Shown here: positions 8,467 to 16,999 of the stretch, piece after piece | Layout of the letters: every line of letters begins with the position of its first letter | Numbering within the stretch: position 1 is the stretch's first letter | Assembly (NCBI GenBank): GCA_946549035.1 | Contig: CAMNQH010000031.1 | Span: forward strand, 1-40,382 | DNA from: an uncultured Lachnospiraceae bacterium | Lineage (GTDB): Bacteria > Bacillota > Clostridia > Lachnospirales > Lachnospiraceae | DNA: 40,382 nucleotides | Direction of reading: 5' to 3' | The notes under the pieces: generated by a model | Seen by the model: only the letters and a program-made list of their open reading frames with translations | Database searches by the model: none | What the model was told of the DNA's origin: nothing | Translations under genes and position numbers: made by a program

Positions 8467-9474
8467 TTATTCCTTGGTAAAAGAAATTTCCACTTCCCCA
8501 ATGCCGCATTCAATATTCATATCTCTATCCGCGCCATTGTCGATGGTTTTGCTTGCCGCCAGGCCGGTATAAGTGGAATCTCCAATTACCACATGTCCGA
8601 TGCCGCATTCCACATCATAATTATAATACTCCTTTTGGCCGGTCATTTCAAGAACAACTCTTCCTACGCCTCCTTGCAGATCTACATCCTTAGCCGTCAC
8701 ATTTTTTAAAGACAATTCTCCTGCACCGCAGTCTGCTTTCAGCCTGTCGGCAAGAATACCAGACAACTCTAATCTTCCTGCCCCAATATCCAGATTCAGC
8801 TTTTTAGCGTTTAAGATTACCTCATTTTCCTGGGAGGAGCTTGCTAACAGCTGCCCGGTTCCCAGGGAAATATTCAGTTCTGATGCATAAAGCTGGGTAT
8901 CCAGAGAAACATCCACATCCGCTGCGCCAATATCCAAATTTAATTCTTCAAACTTTTTATCTTTTGGAATCCGCAGCACAAGCTTTGCATCTCCTACTCC
9001 GTGATGGAACAATCTGAATATCTTCCGATCCGTAGAATCATGTATTTCTAATGTATCGTTATCCTGCGTCCAGTAAATATCCCTCTGATATTTTTCCCAA
9101 TTACTTCGATAATAAACCTCCATCTGAATTTCATCACTGTCTGAAGGTAAAATTTCCAATCTTCCAAAATTAAAATCAACATTAAGATTTTGAATATCAG
9201 CCGCCGGCCAGCTTTCCTCTGATTGCACCCAGTCCCCCTCCTTACTTTCTGCTTCTATTTTATCGCCGTCTATTGTGGACCAGCCGTCATCGTCCCAGAA
9301 ATCATCGTCCCAAAAACTAAATTCTTCTGGCCCAATCTGGAACGCCCCAGCCTTTGCCATCTGCCAGAACTGTCTGAATCCAAAGCCCATACTGGCGCTG
9401 GCAACGCATAAAATCATACCCAGCACCACAAAAACGGTGCAAATCACAAGGCAAACTTTTGTAAATCCTTTCAT
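8467..9474 (-). CDS. DUF4097-family membrane-anchored beta-repeat protein
   Basis: A 335-residue protein with a single N-terminal hydrophobic segment (residues 5-30, TKVCLVICTVFVVLGMILCV), an acidic linker, then repeated short beta strands from about 190 on (LDIGAADVDVSL, LNLDIGAGRLELSG, ADCGAGELSLKN, VECGIGHVVIGD, IECGIGEVEISF). This is the DUF4097 adhesin-like beta-solenoid. The signal segment suggests it is exposed outside the membrane. Its ATG overlaps the stop of the upstream HAAS gene (ATGA, 9471-9474), indicating translational coupling. An open frame extends much further upstream but lies over the HAAS gene. The biochemical role is unknown; the cassette is common in Firmicutes. Confidence 0.85.
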   Translation of the reverse strand: MKGFTKVCLVICTVFVVLGMILCVASASMGFGFRQFWQMAKAGAFQIGPEEFSFWDDDFWDDDGWSTIDGDKIEAESKEGDWVQSEESWPAADIQNLNVDFNFGRLEILPSDSDEIQMEVYYRSNWEKYQRDIYWTQDNDTLEIHDSTDRKIFRLFHHGVGDAKLVLRIPKDKKFEELNLDIGAADVDVSLDTQLYASELNISLGTGQLLASSSQENEVILNAKKLNLDIGAGRLELSGILADRLKADCGAGELSLKNVTAKDVDLQGGVGRVVLEMTGQKEYYNYDVECGIGHVVIGDSTYTGLAASKTIDNGADRDMNIECGIGEVEISFTKE

Positions 9475-10214
9475 GCCATTTTCCCCCTTCTCTGAAATAA
9501 GCGGCCGCAAAGCGACACGATTCCCCGAAACATCCAGGGACAGAACCTGCCAAAAAGCCATACGCTGGCCACCGTTCCAAGAATACCAACAGCCAGCATC
9601 AAGCAGCCTACGCCAATCAATCCCATACTGACTCCAATGCTTCCAAGGGTAAACATACTGATTCCCACGCCGATTAATACAAAACCAACCACATAAAATA
9701 CAAATACAAGAACCACTATCACTAAAAGAAAACTGAATACGGTAGCCACAGCCCCAACTGCCAGCCCAAAGAGTCCGCCTAAAAGCCCAATCCATATGGG
9801 ACAGGTAACTACTGCCAGAATAACGAGAAGAATTGTCCTGCTGTTGTCCTTCTCTCGCGGCGCTGTTTTTTCAGATTCAAACTGAAAACTGGATGGATTG
9901 CTCCTGCCGCCTTCCTTAGAATTCGTTCTGGTTCCTTCGTCTTGTTCACGCCTTCCAACTTCTTCCTTCCGACGAAATCTGGTATCTGAATAGCCGGACT
10001 CTGAATATTCTAGATCTTCCTCCGGGCCTACATCCGCTTTAATAATCCGCGCCACCTTCTCGGGAGATTCCAGCTCCTGTATAATACTGGCCTCATTTTC
10101 TTCTCCGGCGTCCTCAAAATACCCGTTATAATAGGTCAGGGCCTCCTCCCGTTCCTCCTGGGGGATATCCATCAGCAGCTTTTCAAGCTGTTCCATAAAT
10201 TCTTTTCTGCTCAT
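9471..10214 (-). CDS. HAAS/DUF1700-domain membrane protein
   Basis: A 247-residue protein. Its start MSRKEFMEQLEKLL, with EEREEALTYYNGYFEDAGEE and the rest of about 65 residues, is the HAAS domain (DUF1700). A charged, low-complexity linker follows (about 80-125), then four to five hydrophobic helices rich in Gly and Val. HAAS proteins occur almost always beside a PadR regulator and are thought to act with it in envelope responses. The gene overlaps both neighbours by four bases (ATGA at 10211-10214 and 9471-9474), so PadR, HAAS and DUF4097 are co-translated. Confidence 0.88.
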   Translation of the reverse strand: MSRKEFMEQLEKLLMDIPQEEREEALTYYNGYFEDAGEENEASIIQELESPEKVARIIKADVGPEEDLEYSESGYSDTRFRRKEEVGRREQDEGTRTNSKEGGRSNPSSFQFESEKTAPREKDNSRTILLVILAVVTCPIWIGLLGGLFGLAVGAVATVFSFLLVIVVLVFVFYVVGFVLIGVGISMFTLGSIGVSMGLIGVGCLMLAVGILGTVASVWLFGRFCPWMFRGIVSLCGRLFQRRGKMA

Positions 10215-10534
10215 ATAATCTCCTCTCCCGAAAACAGTAATGAAATTTTAGAAGAATAATTCTCCCATTCCGTCTTATACAGGTTTAACTGTACGCCTCC
10301 CCTGTCTGTAATCTTGTAATATCTGCGGTTCCTGCCGCCACATTCCACGTCATAAACCTCCAGGCAGTCATCCTTCTGCAGCCTCCGGAGTACCGGATAC
10401 AGCGTGGATTCCGAGACCTCTATGGCCTTTCGTACATCCTGGGTGATTTTATAACCATATGTGCCGTCTTCTTCCTTACTGACAACTGCCAGTACGATTG
10501 CATCCAGAAGAGCCGCACCTGTGTTAAATACCAT
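10211..10534 (-). CDS. PadR-family transcriptional regulator
   Basis: A 107-residue winged-helix regulator. Family features are visible: LDAIVLAVVSKEEDGTYGY, then SESTLYPVLRRLQKDDCLEV (recognition helix and wing) and GGRNRRYYKITDRGG. The ATG at 10534 is preceded by AAGGAG with 7 bases of spacing. It heads the PadR-HAAS-DUF4097-PspC operon. The promoter 80 bases upstream is overlapped by a perfect 23-bp palindrome, so negative autoregulation is likely. The inducer is unknown. Confidence 0.92.
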   Translation of the reverse strand: MVFNTGAALLDAIVLAVVSKEEDGTYGYKITQDVRKAIEVSESTLYPVLRRLQKDDCLEVYDVECGGRNRRYYKITDRGGVQLNLYKTEWENYSSKISLLFSGEEII

Positions 10535-10609
10535 GCAATCACTCCTTCTTCACTATCTAATATTATTTAAAACATATTACTATTTAAAATGTATTACTGT
10601 TTTGTTGCT

Positions 10610-10632
10610 AATATTATATGCTATATAATATT
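10610..10632. promoter_or_regulatory. Palindromic operator candidate for PadR
   Basis: AATATTATAT-N3-ATATAATATT is a perfect inverted repeat covering the -10 box and part of the spacer of the padR promoter. A further CAATATTATAT half-site follows at 10644-10654. PadR dimers bind AT-rich palindromes of this kind; the assignment to this PadR is inferred from position. Confidence 0.6.
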
Positions 10633-10641
10633 GTTTGTCAA
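10613..10641 (-). promoter_or_regulatory. Promoter of the PadR cassette
   Basis: On the minus strand, TTGACA (10636-10641) and TATAAT (10613-10618) are exactly 17 bases apart: a perfect consensus sigma-A promoter, about 80 bases upstream of the padR ATG. Such a strong promoter fits a cassette held off by a repressor. Confidence 0.8.
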
Positions 10642-10700
10642 TACAATATTATATGATTTTTTTCGTTTTTTGGAACCCCGGTTTACTTCTCTTCAAAATA

Positions 10701-10729
10701 TTGACACACACTCTTCTCCTTGTTACAAT
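10701..10729 (+). promoter_or_regulatory. Promoter of the hybrid histidine kinase
   Basis: TTGACA (10701-10706) and TACAAT (10724-10729) with 17-base spacing, 48 bases upstream of the kinase ATG, which itself follows GGGGAGGA. Confidence 0.75.
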
Positions 10730-10777
10730 AATGAATACTAAGGCAAAATACTAGCAGAACATGGGGAGGAAATCATC

Positions 10778-13700
10778 ATGTACCATTGCCATATCCACTT
10801 CTATCTGATGGGGCAGGAGCGTCGCACATTTGAGATTATAAAGGAAATGTCCCCCCTTGGACATTTTACCCATGAATTCCTGGAAAGCAGCCATCCCTCC
10901 GTTGATTTGGCAGCCAAAGCCGACGTTATTCTGGCCGATATCCGACAGACGGATGTAATTCAAACACTGCAGGCATTGATTTCTGCCAAAGGCAGAGATA
11001 CCCAGCTCATCCTGCTGGCGAATCAGGAGCAGATTCCGTCTCTGGAGGGCTCCTATTCTCAGATCCAAGATATCTGGAAAATGCCCCTGTCTGAGAATGA
11101 ATTGCGCTTTTACTTTTCCCGCTGGCAGGAAACCTACAAAATGAGCAAAGACTTTTGGCAGACCAACCACTATTTTGAAGCTGCCATCAATAACAGCCCA
11201 AACCTTATTTGGTTCAAAGACAAAAACGGCATTCATAAAAAGGTAAACGACAGTTTCTGCCAGACCGTACATAAACCCCGGGAACGAGTAGAGGGCCAGG
11301 GCCACGCTTCTATTTGGGATGTAGAGGAGGATGATCCCGCCTGCATCGAATCCGAACGTATTGTTATGGAAAAAAAGGAAACATGTATTTCCAACGAAGT
11401 CATCCAGACCGGAGATGGAACACGGCTTTTGACCACCTACAAGTCTCCTTTGTATGACATAGACGGCAGCGTAATGGGCACGGTAGGCGTAGCAATCGAC
11501 GTCACCCAGGAGCGGGCCTATGAACAGGAAATCATCCGGAAAAACCATACCTTAGAGACTATTTTTACCACTTTAGACTGCGGCGTTATGCGCCACACGA
11601 TAGACGGCTCGCAGCTTCTTGGCATCAACAACGCCGCGTTAAAAATCTTAGGCTATGAATCCAGAGAAGCCCTGATGTCGGAAGGATTTGACATGATCGC
11701 AGGCTCCGTCCTGGAGGAAGACCGGAAAAAACTGCTAGACAGCATCAAAATACTGACAAAAGAAAATGACAGCGTCAGCGTTGAATACAGGGTTCAGCAC
11801 AAGAATGGAGATATTCTCCACGTCATGGGCAATGTCAAGCTGGTAAAAGAGCATGGAAAACTGGTCTGTCAGCGCTTCCTTCTTGACTGCACCGCCCAGA
11901 AGCTGCAGGAAAAGAAGCAAGCCAAGCACCAGGCAGAATTAATACAGGCTCTGGGAATCGACTATAATTTTGTCTGTTTCTTTGACCTTGACACCGGCAA
12001 AGGAACTCCCCTTCGGACGGACGGCGCTTACAAAAATATGTTTGACGCCACATTTACGAAAAAGCCTTCCCTTGCAGAAAGTATGGAAACCTTTATCAGC
12101 CAATACGTCCACGAAGACGACCGAGAACCCATGCGTCAGGCCTCATCTCTGGACTGCCTGAAAAAACGTCTGGCGGACCATAAGCTCCACTATGTAAATT
12201 TCCGGACGGTCATGGACGGCCAAACGCGTTACTTCCAGATGAAAGTAGTACGCGCCGGAGCCTGGGACGGAAGTCGGGGTCTGGTTATGGGCTTTCGCAG
12301 CGTAGACGAAGAAATCCGCAAAGAAATGGAGAAAAAACATTTGCTGGAAGACGCCCTCTCTCAGGCAAACCGGGCAAGCAAAGCCAAAAGCATATTTCTT
12401 TCCAATATGTCCCATGACATCCGCACCCCTATGAACGCCATCGTAGGCTTCACCAACCTGGCAATCACTCATATCGACCGGAAGGAACAAGTGGAAGAAT
12501 ACCTGAAAAAAATCAATGCCTCCGGCAACCATCTTCTCAGCTTAATTAATGACATTCTGGATATGAGCCGTATTGAAAGCGGCAAAATCCATCTGGAAGA
12601 AAAGCCCTGCAGCCTGCCGGATATCCTTCACGGCCTGCGAAACATCCTTCAGGCGGATATTCGCGCCAAACAGCTGGATCTGTTTATCGATACGGTAAAT
12701 GTGTTAGACGAACAGATCTATTGCGACAAGCTGCGCTTGAATCAGGTTCTTTTAAATCTGATGAGCAATTCCGTAAAATATACGCCCAACGGAGGCTCCG
12801 TCAGTCTAAGGATCATCGAAAAAAACGACGCGCCTTCCGGTTACGCCAACTACGAATTCCACATCAAAGATACCGGAATGGGCATGAGCAAAGAGTTCGT
12901 CGAGCATATTTTTGAACCCTTTGAGCGAGAAAGCAACACCTCCACCAGCGGAATTCAGGGAACCGGGCTGGGTATGGCCATTACCAAAAACATCGTGGAT
13001 ATGATGAACGGTACCATTCAGGTAGAAAGCGAGCAGGGAGTCGGCACAGAATTTTTAGTTTCTTTCACCTTCCAGCTGGTTCCTGAGACAAAAACACCCC
13101 CGGAGATCCCGGAATTAAAAAACTGCCGCGCTCTGATTGTAGACGATGACTTCAACACCTGCGACAGCGTATCTTATATGATGCAGCAAATCGGTATGCG
13201 GGCAGAATGGACATTATCCGGAAAGGAAGCGGTGCTTCGTACCCGCCAGGCCATTACCCGCAAAGACAGCTATCAAGTCTACATTGTTGACTGGCTCCTT
13301 CCGGATATGAACGGCGTAGAAGTTACCAGACGGATTCAAAAAGAAACCGGCGGAAATGTACCTGTCATCGTTCTGACTGCATACGACTGGTCCGACATTG
13401 AGGAAGAAGCACGGGAAGCCGGAGTCACGGCTTTTTGCAGCAAGCCTTTGTTCTTATCAGAACTAAGAAGCTGCCTTCAGTCCGTTATAAAGTCAGACGA
13501 CAAAGAACATTCCTCATCGGATCAAGAGGCAAAAAACCTTCGTACCGGACGTATTTTACTAACAGAAGATACGGAACTGAATCAGGAAATTGCCGTGGCC
13601 ATTTTAGAGGACGCCGGATTTGAAACAGAGGTTGCTCCAAACGGGCAAATTGCTGTGGATATGTTGTCAAAATCCCAGCCAGGATATTACCAGTTAGTGC

Positions 13701-13936
13701 TGATGGATATTCAAATGCCGGTGATGAACGGCTATGAAGCGGCAAAAGCCATTCGGAAATTGCCAGATCCTTCCTTATCATCCATTCCTATCATTGCCAT
13801 GACAGCCAATGCTTTTGAAGAAGACCGGCAAATGGCTCTTTCCTGTGGAATGAACGGACATATTGCGAAGCCCATTGATATTGGAAAACTCTTAGCCACA
13901 CTGGATCGTATCTTAACATCCGTCCAATCTTCCTAA
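10778..13936 (+). CDS. Soluble hybrid sensor histidine kinase with PAS and two receiver domains
   Basis: A 1052-residue multidomain kinase without any membrane segment. Order: a receiver-like N-terminal region (about 1-120), PAS domain 1 (about 128-250, NSPNLIWFKDKNGIHKKVN), PAS domain 2 (about 257-380), a third PAS-like region (about 390-510), HisKA (SHDIRTPMNAI, His546), HATPase (LMSNSVKYTPNGG, DTGMGM, GTGLGMAI), receiver 1 (LIVDDD, Asp838 in IVDWLLPDMNG) and receiver 2 (TEDTELNQE, Asp977 in LMDIQMPVMNG). Both C-terminal receivers keep their acceptor Asp and Lys. There is no HPt domain or adjacent regulator, so the output is unknown. It is transcribed alone from its own promoter and ends at the hairpin at 13965. 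The PAS domains suggest sensing of a cytoplasmic signal. Confidence 0.92.
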   Translation: MYHCHIHFYLMGQERRTFEIIKEMSPLGHFTHEFLESSHPSVDLAAKADVILADIRQTDVIQTLQALISAKGRDTQLILLANQEQIPSLEGSYSQIQDIWKMPLSENELRFYFSRWQETYKMSKDFWQTNHYFEAAINNSPNLIWFKDKNGIHKKVNDSFCQTVHKPRERVEGQGHASIWDVEEDDPACIESERIVMEKKETCISNEVIQTGDGTRLLTTYKSPLYDIDGSVMGTVGVAIDVTQERAYEQEIIRKNHTLETIFTTLDCGVMRHTIDGSQLLGINNAALKILGYESREALMSEGFDMIAGSVLEEDRKKLLDSIKILTKENDSVSVEYRVQHKNGDILHVMGNVKLVKEHGKLVCQRFLLDCTAQKLQEKKQAKHQAELIQALGIDYNFVCFFDLDTGKGTPLRTDGAYKNMFDATFTKKPSLAESMETFISQYVHEDDREPMRQASSLDCLKKRLADHKLHYVNFRTVMDGQTRYFQMKVVRAGAWDGSRGLVMGFRSVDEEIRKEMEKKHLLEDALSQANRASKAKSIFLSNMSHDIRTPMNAIVGFTNLAITHIDRKEQVEEYLKKINASGNHLLSLINDILDMSRIESGKIHLEEKPCSLPDILHGLRNILQADIRAKQLDLFIDTVNVLDEQIYCDKLRLNQVLLNLMSNSVKYTPNGGSVSLRIIEKNDAPSGYANYEFHIKDTGMGMSKEFVEHIFEPFERESNTSTSGIQGTGLGMAITKNIVDMMNGTIQVESEQGVGTEFLVSFTFQLVPETKTPPEIPELKNCRALIVDDDFNTCDSVSYMMQQIGMRAEWTLSGKEAVLRTRQAITRKDSYQVYIVDWLLPDMNGVEVTRRIQKETGGNVPVIVLTAYDWSDIEEEAREAGVTAFCSKPLFLSELRSCLQSVIKSDDKEHSSSDQEAKNLRTGRILLTEDTELNQEIAVAILEDAGFETEVAPNGQIAVDMLSKSQPGYYQLVLMDIQMPVMNGYEAAKAIRKLPDPSLSSIPIIAMTANAFEEDRQMALSCGMNGHIAKPIDIGKLLATLDRILTSVQSS

Positions 13937-13964
13937 AACCTGTAAAATAAAAAAACTGTTAAAA

Positions 13965-14012
13965 AAACAGCCTCGGGATACTGGTTAAAGCTCCCGAAGC
14001 TGTTTCTTTTTT
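13965..14012. terminator. Bidirectional intrinsic terminator
   Basis: AAACAGCCTCGGGA (13965-13978) pairs with TCCCGAAGCTGTTT (13992-14005) with one mismatch. A T run follows on the plus strand (14007-14012) and a T7 run on the minus strand (complement of 13961-13967). It serves the hybrid kinase and the convergent MATE gene, whose last codons form part of the stem. Confidence 0.8.
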
Positions 14013-15349
14013 ACTACAAGAAAACAAATCATATGCGCGCCAAACGTCACGGCCCATGTCACCGGATAAGACAAGAATAATACGTCCATCTGCCGGAATA
14101 GGGCAAAAATCGTATAAATCCACACAATACGCAGCCCGCACGCTCCAATCATGGATACTACCATAGCCAACACGGAATGGCCCAGTCCTCTTAAAACGCC
14201 GCTCATCACATCCATCAGGCCGCAAATAAAATACATGGTACAAATAATAGAAAGCCGCAGCATTCCATAAGAGATTACCTCCGGGTCGGCAGAGTATATC
14301 CGAAGCAGCCAGTTGCCTGCCAAATATGCGCCGTTTCCCAATATCAGCCCTGTAGCTCCTACCAGTCCCAGACAGATTATGATGATTTTCGTAATACGCT
14401 TATACTGGCGAGCGCCGTAATTTTGGCTGGTAAAGCTTAATGCAGCCTGGTGAAACGTATTCATGGCTATGTAAACAAATCCCTCAATATTTGCAGCAGC
14501 CGTATTTCCGGCCATGGCAATGGAACCAAAAGAATTCACGGAAGACTGAATCAATACGTTGGATATGGAAAATACCGCCCCCTGCATTCCTGCCGGTATG
14601 CCGATTCCCGCCATCTCCTTTAGTTTCCTTGGCACAATCCGAAGTCCCCGGATATCAAGGCGATAGCTGCCTTCCGATTTTGCCAGACAGTACAACACAA
14701 GTCCCGCCGACAAAAACTGAGAAATCGCCGTGGCAACCGCCGTCCCGGCCACTCCCATATGAAACGTAATAACAAAAATCAGATTAAAAATCACATTTAC
14801 AACTCCTGCGGCAAACAAAATATATAAGGGCCTTTTGGTATCTCCAATCCCTCTTAATACCGCGCCTCCGAAATTGTACACCAGCACCCCAATCATTCCC
14901 AAAAAATAAATCCGCATGTACAGTACAGACTGCCCAATCACATCCTCCGGCGTTCCCATGAGCCGCAGCATAGGCTGTGCCAGCAGCAGTCCAAGGACTG
15001 TCAGCACCGCACCCGCTCCAATAGCCGTCAAAACTGCCGTATGAACCGTATCGGAAATATCCTGCTCTCTTCTGGCTCCATAATACTTGGCCACCATTAC
15101 GTTGACCCCCACAGACAAACCGATAAACAAATTCACCAGCAGATTAATCAAAGCGCTGGTGGATCCTACGGCAGCCAACGCCTGGCTCCCGGTAAAGCGC
15201 CCCACTACCACAATATCCGCCGCATTGAACAAAAGCTGCAGAATTCCCGACATCAACAGCGGCAGGGAAAACATCAAGATCTTAGGCAGCAGCGCCCCGC
15301 TGCACATATCTATTTCATAGCTTTTCTTCTTACTCCTTTGTGCCTCCAA
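13985..15349 (-). CDS. MATE-family multidrug efflux transporter
   Basis: A 454-residue integral membrane protein with about 12 hydrophobic helices in two homologous halves. Family-typical segments include PKILMFSLPLLMSGILQLLFNAADIVVVGRF, here split only for brevity into LLFNAADIVVVGRF and ALAAVGSTSALINL, plus IGIPAGMQGAVFSISN in the second half. MATE proteins exchange cations for drugs or metabolites. The start is a TTG at 15349 preceded by GGGAAGGAAG; the next in-frame ATG is 14 codons on and lacks a ribosome site. It begins 68 bases after the J-domain gene on the same strand, so it may be the end of that operon. The substrate is unknown. Confidence 0.92.
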   Translation of the reverse strand: MEAQRSKKKSYEIDMCSGALLPKILMFSLPLLMSGILQLLFNAADIVVVGRFTGSQALAAVGSTSALINLLVNLFIGLSVGVNVMVAKYYGARREQDISDTVHTAVLTAIGAGAVLTVLGLLLAQPMLRLMGTPEDVIGQSVLYMRIYFLGMIGVLVYNFGGAVLRGIGDTKRPLYILFAAGVVNVIFNLIFVITFHMGVAGTAVATAISQFLSAGLVLYCLAKSEGSYRLDIRGLRIVPRKLKEMAGIGIPAGMQGAVFSISNVLIQSSVNSFGSIAMAGNTAAANIEGFVYIAMNTFHQAALSFTSQNYGARQYKRITKIIIICLGLVGATGLILGNGAYLAGNWLLRIYSADPEVISYGMLRLSIICTMYFICGLMDVMSGVLRGLGHSVLAMVVSMIGACGLRIVWIYTIFALFRQMDVLFLSYPVTWAVTFGAHMICFLVVKKKQLREL

Positions 15350-15417
15350 TTGATTACTTCCTTCCCAATGTCAAACATAATCACCTAACAACCGTCCTGC
15401 AAAACAGCCGCCCATAG

Positions 15418-16140
15418 TCAGCGGTAATACCCGTAAGGTCCGCCGCAGCACATACCTCCGCCGCAGCACAAATTACACAGAAGGTATGTAAAACATAACT
15501 TGGAACAATATCCCTCCTGTCCTGCTCCAAACCCTCCATATGGCTCCCTACGGCTATGATACCAGCCTCCGCCCCCGGAAAGCTGCTGTACCAGCTGCTG
15601 GTACTCTAAATTCCCTGGCTCCAGATTGACCGCCTGCCTGGCGTGCTCCAGAGCCGTAACATTATTACCCACTCCGGAATTGGCTATCCCAGAAAGATAA
15701 AACCACCGGGCGTCCCGTCTGGCCAAACTGTTCAAAACATTCAATGCTTCCTTATAATGGCCGCTGCGGATATAGTTTATCGCCGCCTGCTGACGTATTG
15801 TCTCCTCGTCCGCTCCCTGGGTTTCCCGGTTCCCAAAGCCCCCGAAATCGCCAAAACCGCCGAATCCTCCAAAGCCGCCGTAACCGCCGAATCCTCCGGA
15901 ATCGCTGTTTCCCGCCCGGCCATAACCGCCAAAGCCCCCGGACTGCCCCCGTTCCCGTTCGTTCATAATCTGCTGATACGCCTGCTGTATCTCTTTAAAC
16001 TTCTCTTCCGCCTTGTCCTTATTGGGATTATTCACATTGGCGTCCGGATGGTATCTCCGGCTCAGTCCTCTGTATGCTTTCTTGACCTCCTCTTCTGTGG
16101 CAGTCCTGTCTATTCCCAACACCTTATATGGATCATACAT
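15418..16140 (-). CDS. J-domain protein with Gly/Phe repeats and cysteine-rich tail
   Basis: A 240-residue DnaJ-like co-chaperone. Residues 1-66 are a J domain (YDPYKVLGIDRTATEEEV; HPD at 31-33), which stimulates DnaK-type Hsp70. Residues 68-103 are GGFGGYG repeats. Residues 113-187 look like TPR-type helices (YIRSGHYKEALNVLN, ALEHARQAVNLEPGN). The last 30 residues carry seven cysteines (212-232, CSKLCFTYLLCNLCC then GGGMCC). The DnaJ zinc-finger and substrate domains are missing, so it is not DnaJ itself. The ATG at 16140 overlaps the end of the DUF5685 gene by 8 bases and has AGGA upstream. The tail could bind metal, form disulfides or be lipid-modified; none of this is known. Confidence 0.9.
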   Translation of the reverse strand: MYDPYKVLGIDRTATEEEVKKAYRGLSRRYHPDANVNNPNKDKAEEKFKEIQQAYQQIMNERERGQSGGFGGYGRAGNSDSGGFGGYGGFGGFGGFGDFGGFGNRETQGADEETIRQQAAINYIRSGHYKEALNVLNSLARRDARWFYLSGIANSGVGNNVTALEHARQAVNLEPGNLEYQQLVQQLSGGGGWYHSRREPYGGFGAGQEGYCSKLCFTYLLCNLCCGGGMCCGGPYGYYR

Positions 16141-16978
16141 GCTCTGTTCCTTTCTTTTCCCTGCGTTTTTCCTGCACCTGCTCGTACCGGAGCCAGACGC
16201 CGGAGTATAATATATTCCGCAAAATCTCCGTATATTCAACCAACGGAAGACGTTCAAATGAGCGGGAACACTCCGCCATCATCATCGTGAGCACTCCTTT
16301 GCAGTCTTCTTCAAACTGCGGCTTTTGATACCACGCTCCAAAGGGATTATAATTTCCTTCTTTTGTATCCTTTTCCACATCCTCATAGGCATCCATCAAA
16401 TAGACAAATTTTCCCAGGAAAAACCCCATTCTCCGAAGCTCTCCCTCCCACTCGTCCTGTCGGAAGACAAATACCTCTCCCATAATATCTCCAAAAAGTC
16501 CGGAAGCTTCGTCCAAGTTCTTGCTGCCCCGGGTCTCGCAGTCTCCGATTCCGGCAAGACACTCCTGAATCACCCGGGCTTTTTTGGGGTATCGTTCCTT
16601 CACGGCTTCTGCGTTCCTTTTTAGCATACCCCCTAAGGCTCTTTTGGACCACTTCTTTTCATCCATCCAGTCGTCCTGGCACTTATAATACGTGAGCAGC
16701 AGATTCATATCCGCCCCATAAGCCGTAAACCTGTTTCGCCTGACCGGCTGCCGCCTGACTGGATGCATCCCGCATCTGCATTCCCCCTCTTTTGTTTCCT
16801 CTTCGTAGAGGCTGCTCAAAAGCAGCGCCAGAAACGTAAGGTCATAGCTTAAGGTCAACTGCCCCCACATCCCATAAGAATGCTTTAGCTCCCGGCACAA
16901 CCCGCAATAATAGGAACGGTACAAATCAAATTCCCGAAACCTCAATTCCTGTTTATTTACAACCACATATCCAAACAT
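16133..16978 (-). CDS. DUF5685-family protein
   Basis: A 281-residue protein matching the DUF5685 pattern: MFGYVVVNKQELRFREFDLY, then YYCGLCRELK (CxxC at 25-28), LSYDLTFLALLLSSLY, a second Cys pair (67, 69), CQDDWMDE at 100-107, and FVYLMDAYEDVEKD with YNPFG (191-213). It has no signal peptide or clear membrane segment. Two acidic motifs about 95 residues apart in a mostly helical protein recall class I isoprenoid synthases, but this is only a resemblance. It sits 21 bases after nadE and overlaps the J-protein start, so the last two are probably functionally linked. The function is unknown. Confidence 0.8.
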   Translation of the reverse strand: MFGYVVVNKQELRFREFDLYRSYYCGLCRELKHSYGMWGQLTLSYDLTFLALLLSSLYEEETKEGECRCGMHPVRRQPVRRNRFTAYGADMNLLLTYYKCQDDWMDEKKWSKRALGGMLKRNAEAVKERYPKKARVIQECLAGIGDCETRGSKNLDEASGLFGDIMGEVFVFRQDEWEGELRRMGFFLGKFVYLMDAYEDVEKDTKEGNYNPFGAWYQKPQFEEDCKGVLTMMMAECSRSFERLPLVEYTEILRNILYSGVWLRYEQVQEKRREKKGTEHV

Positions 16979-16999
16979 AGCAAGGGCCCCCGCAGCAGC

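Noticed and set aside
10751..11548. A 265-codon open frame antisense to the hybrid kinase
   Set aside because: It lies wholly opposite well-defined PAS coding sequence, has no ribosome site and matches no recognisable domain.
15643..16290. A 215-codon open frame opposite the J-protein and DUF5685 genes
   Set aside because: It is produced by the Gly-rich coding repeats on the other strand and has no start signals.
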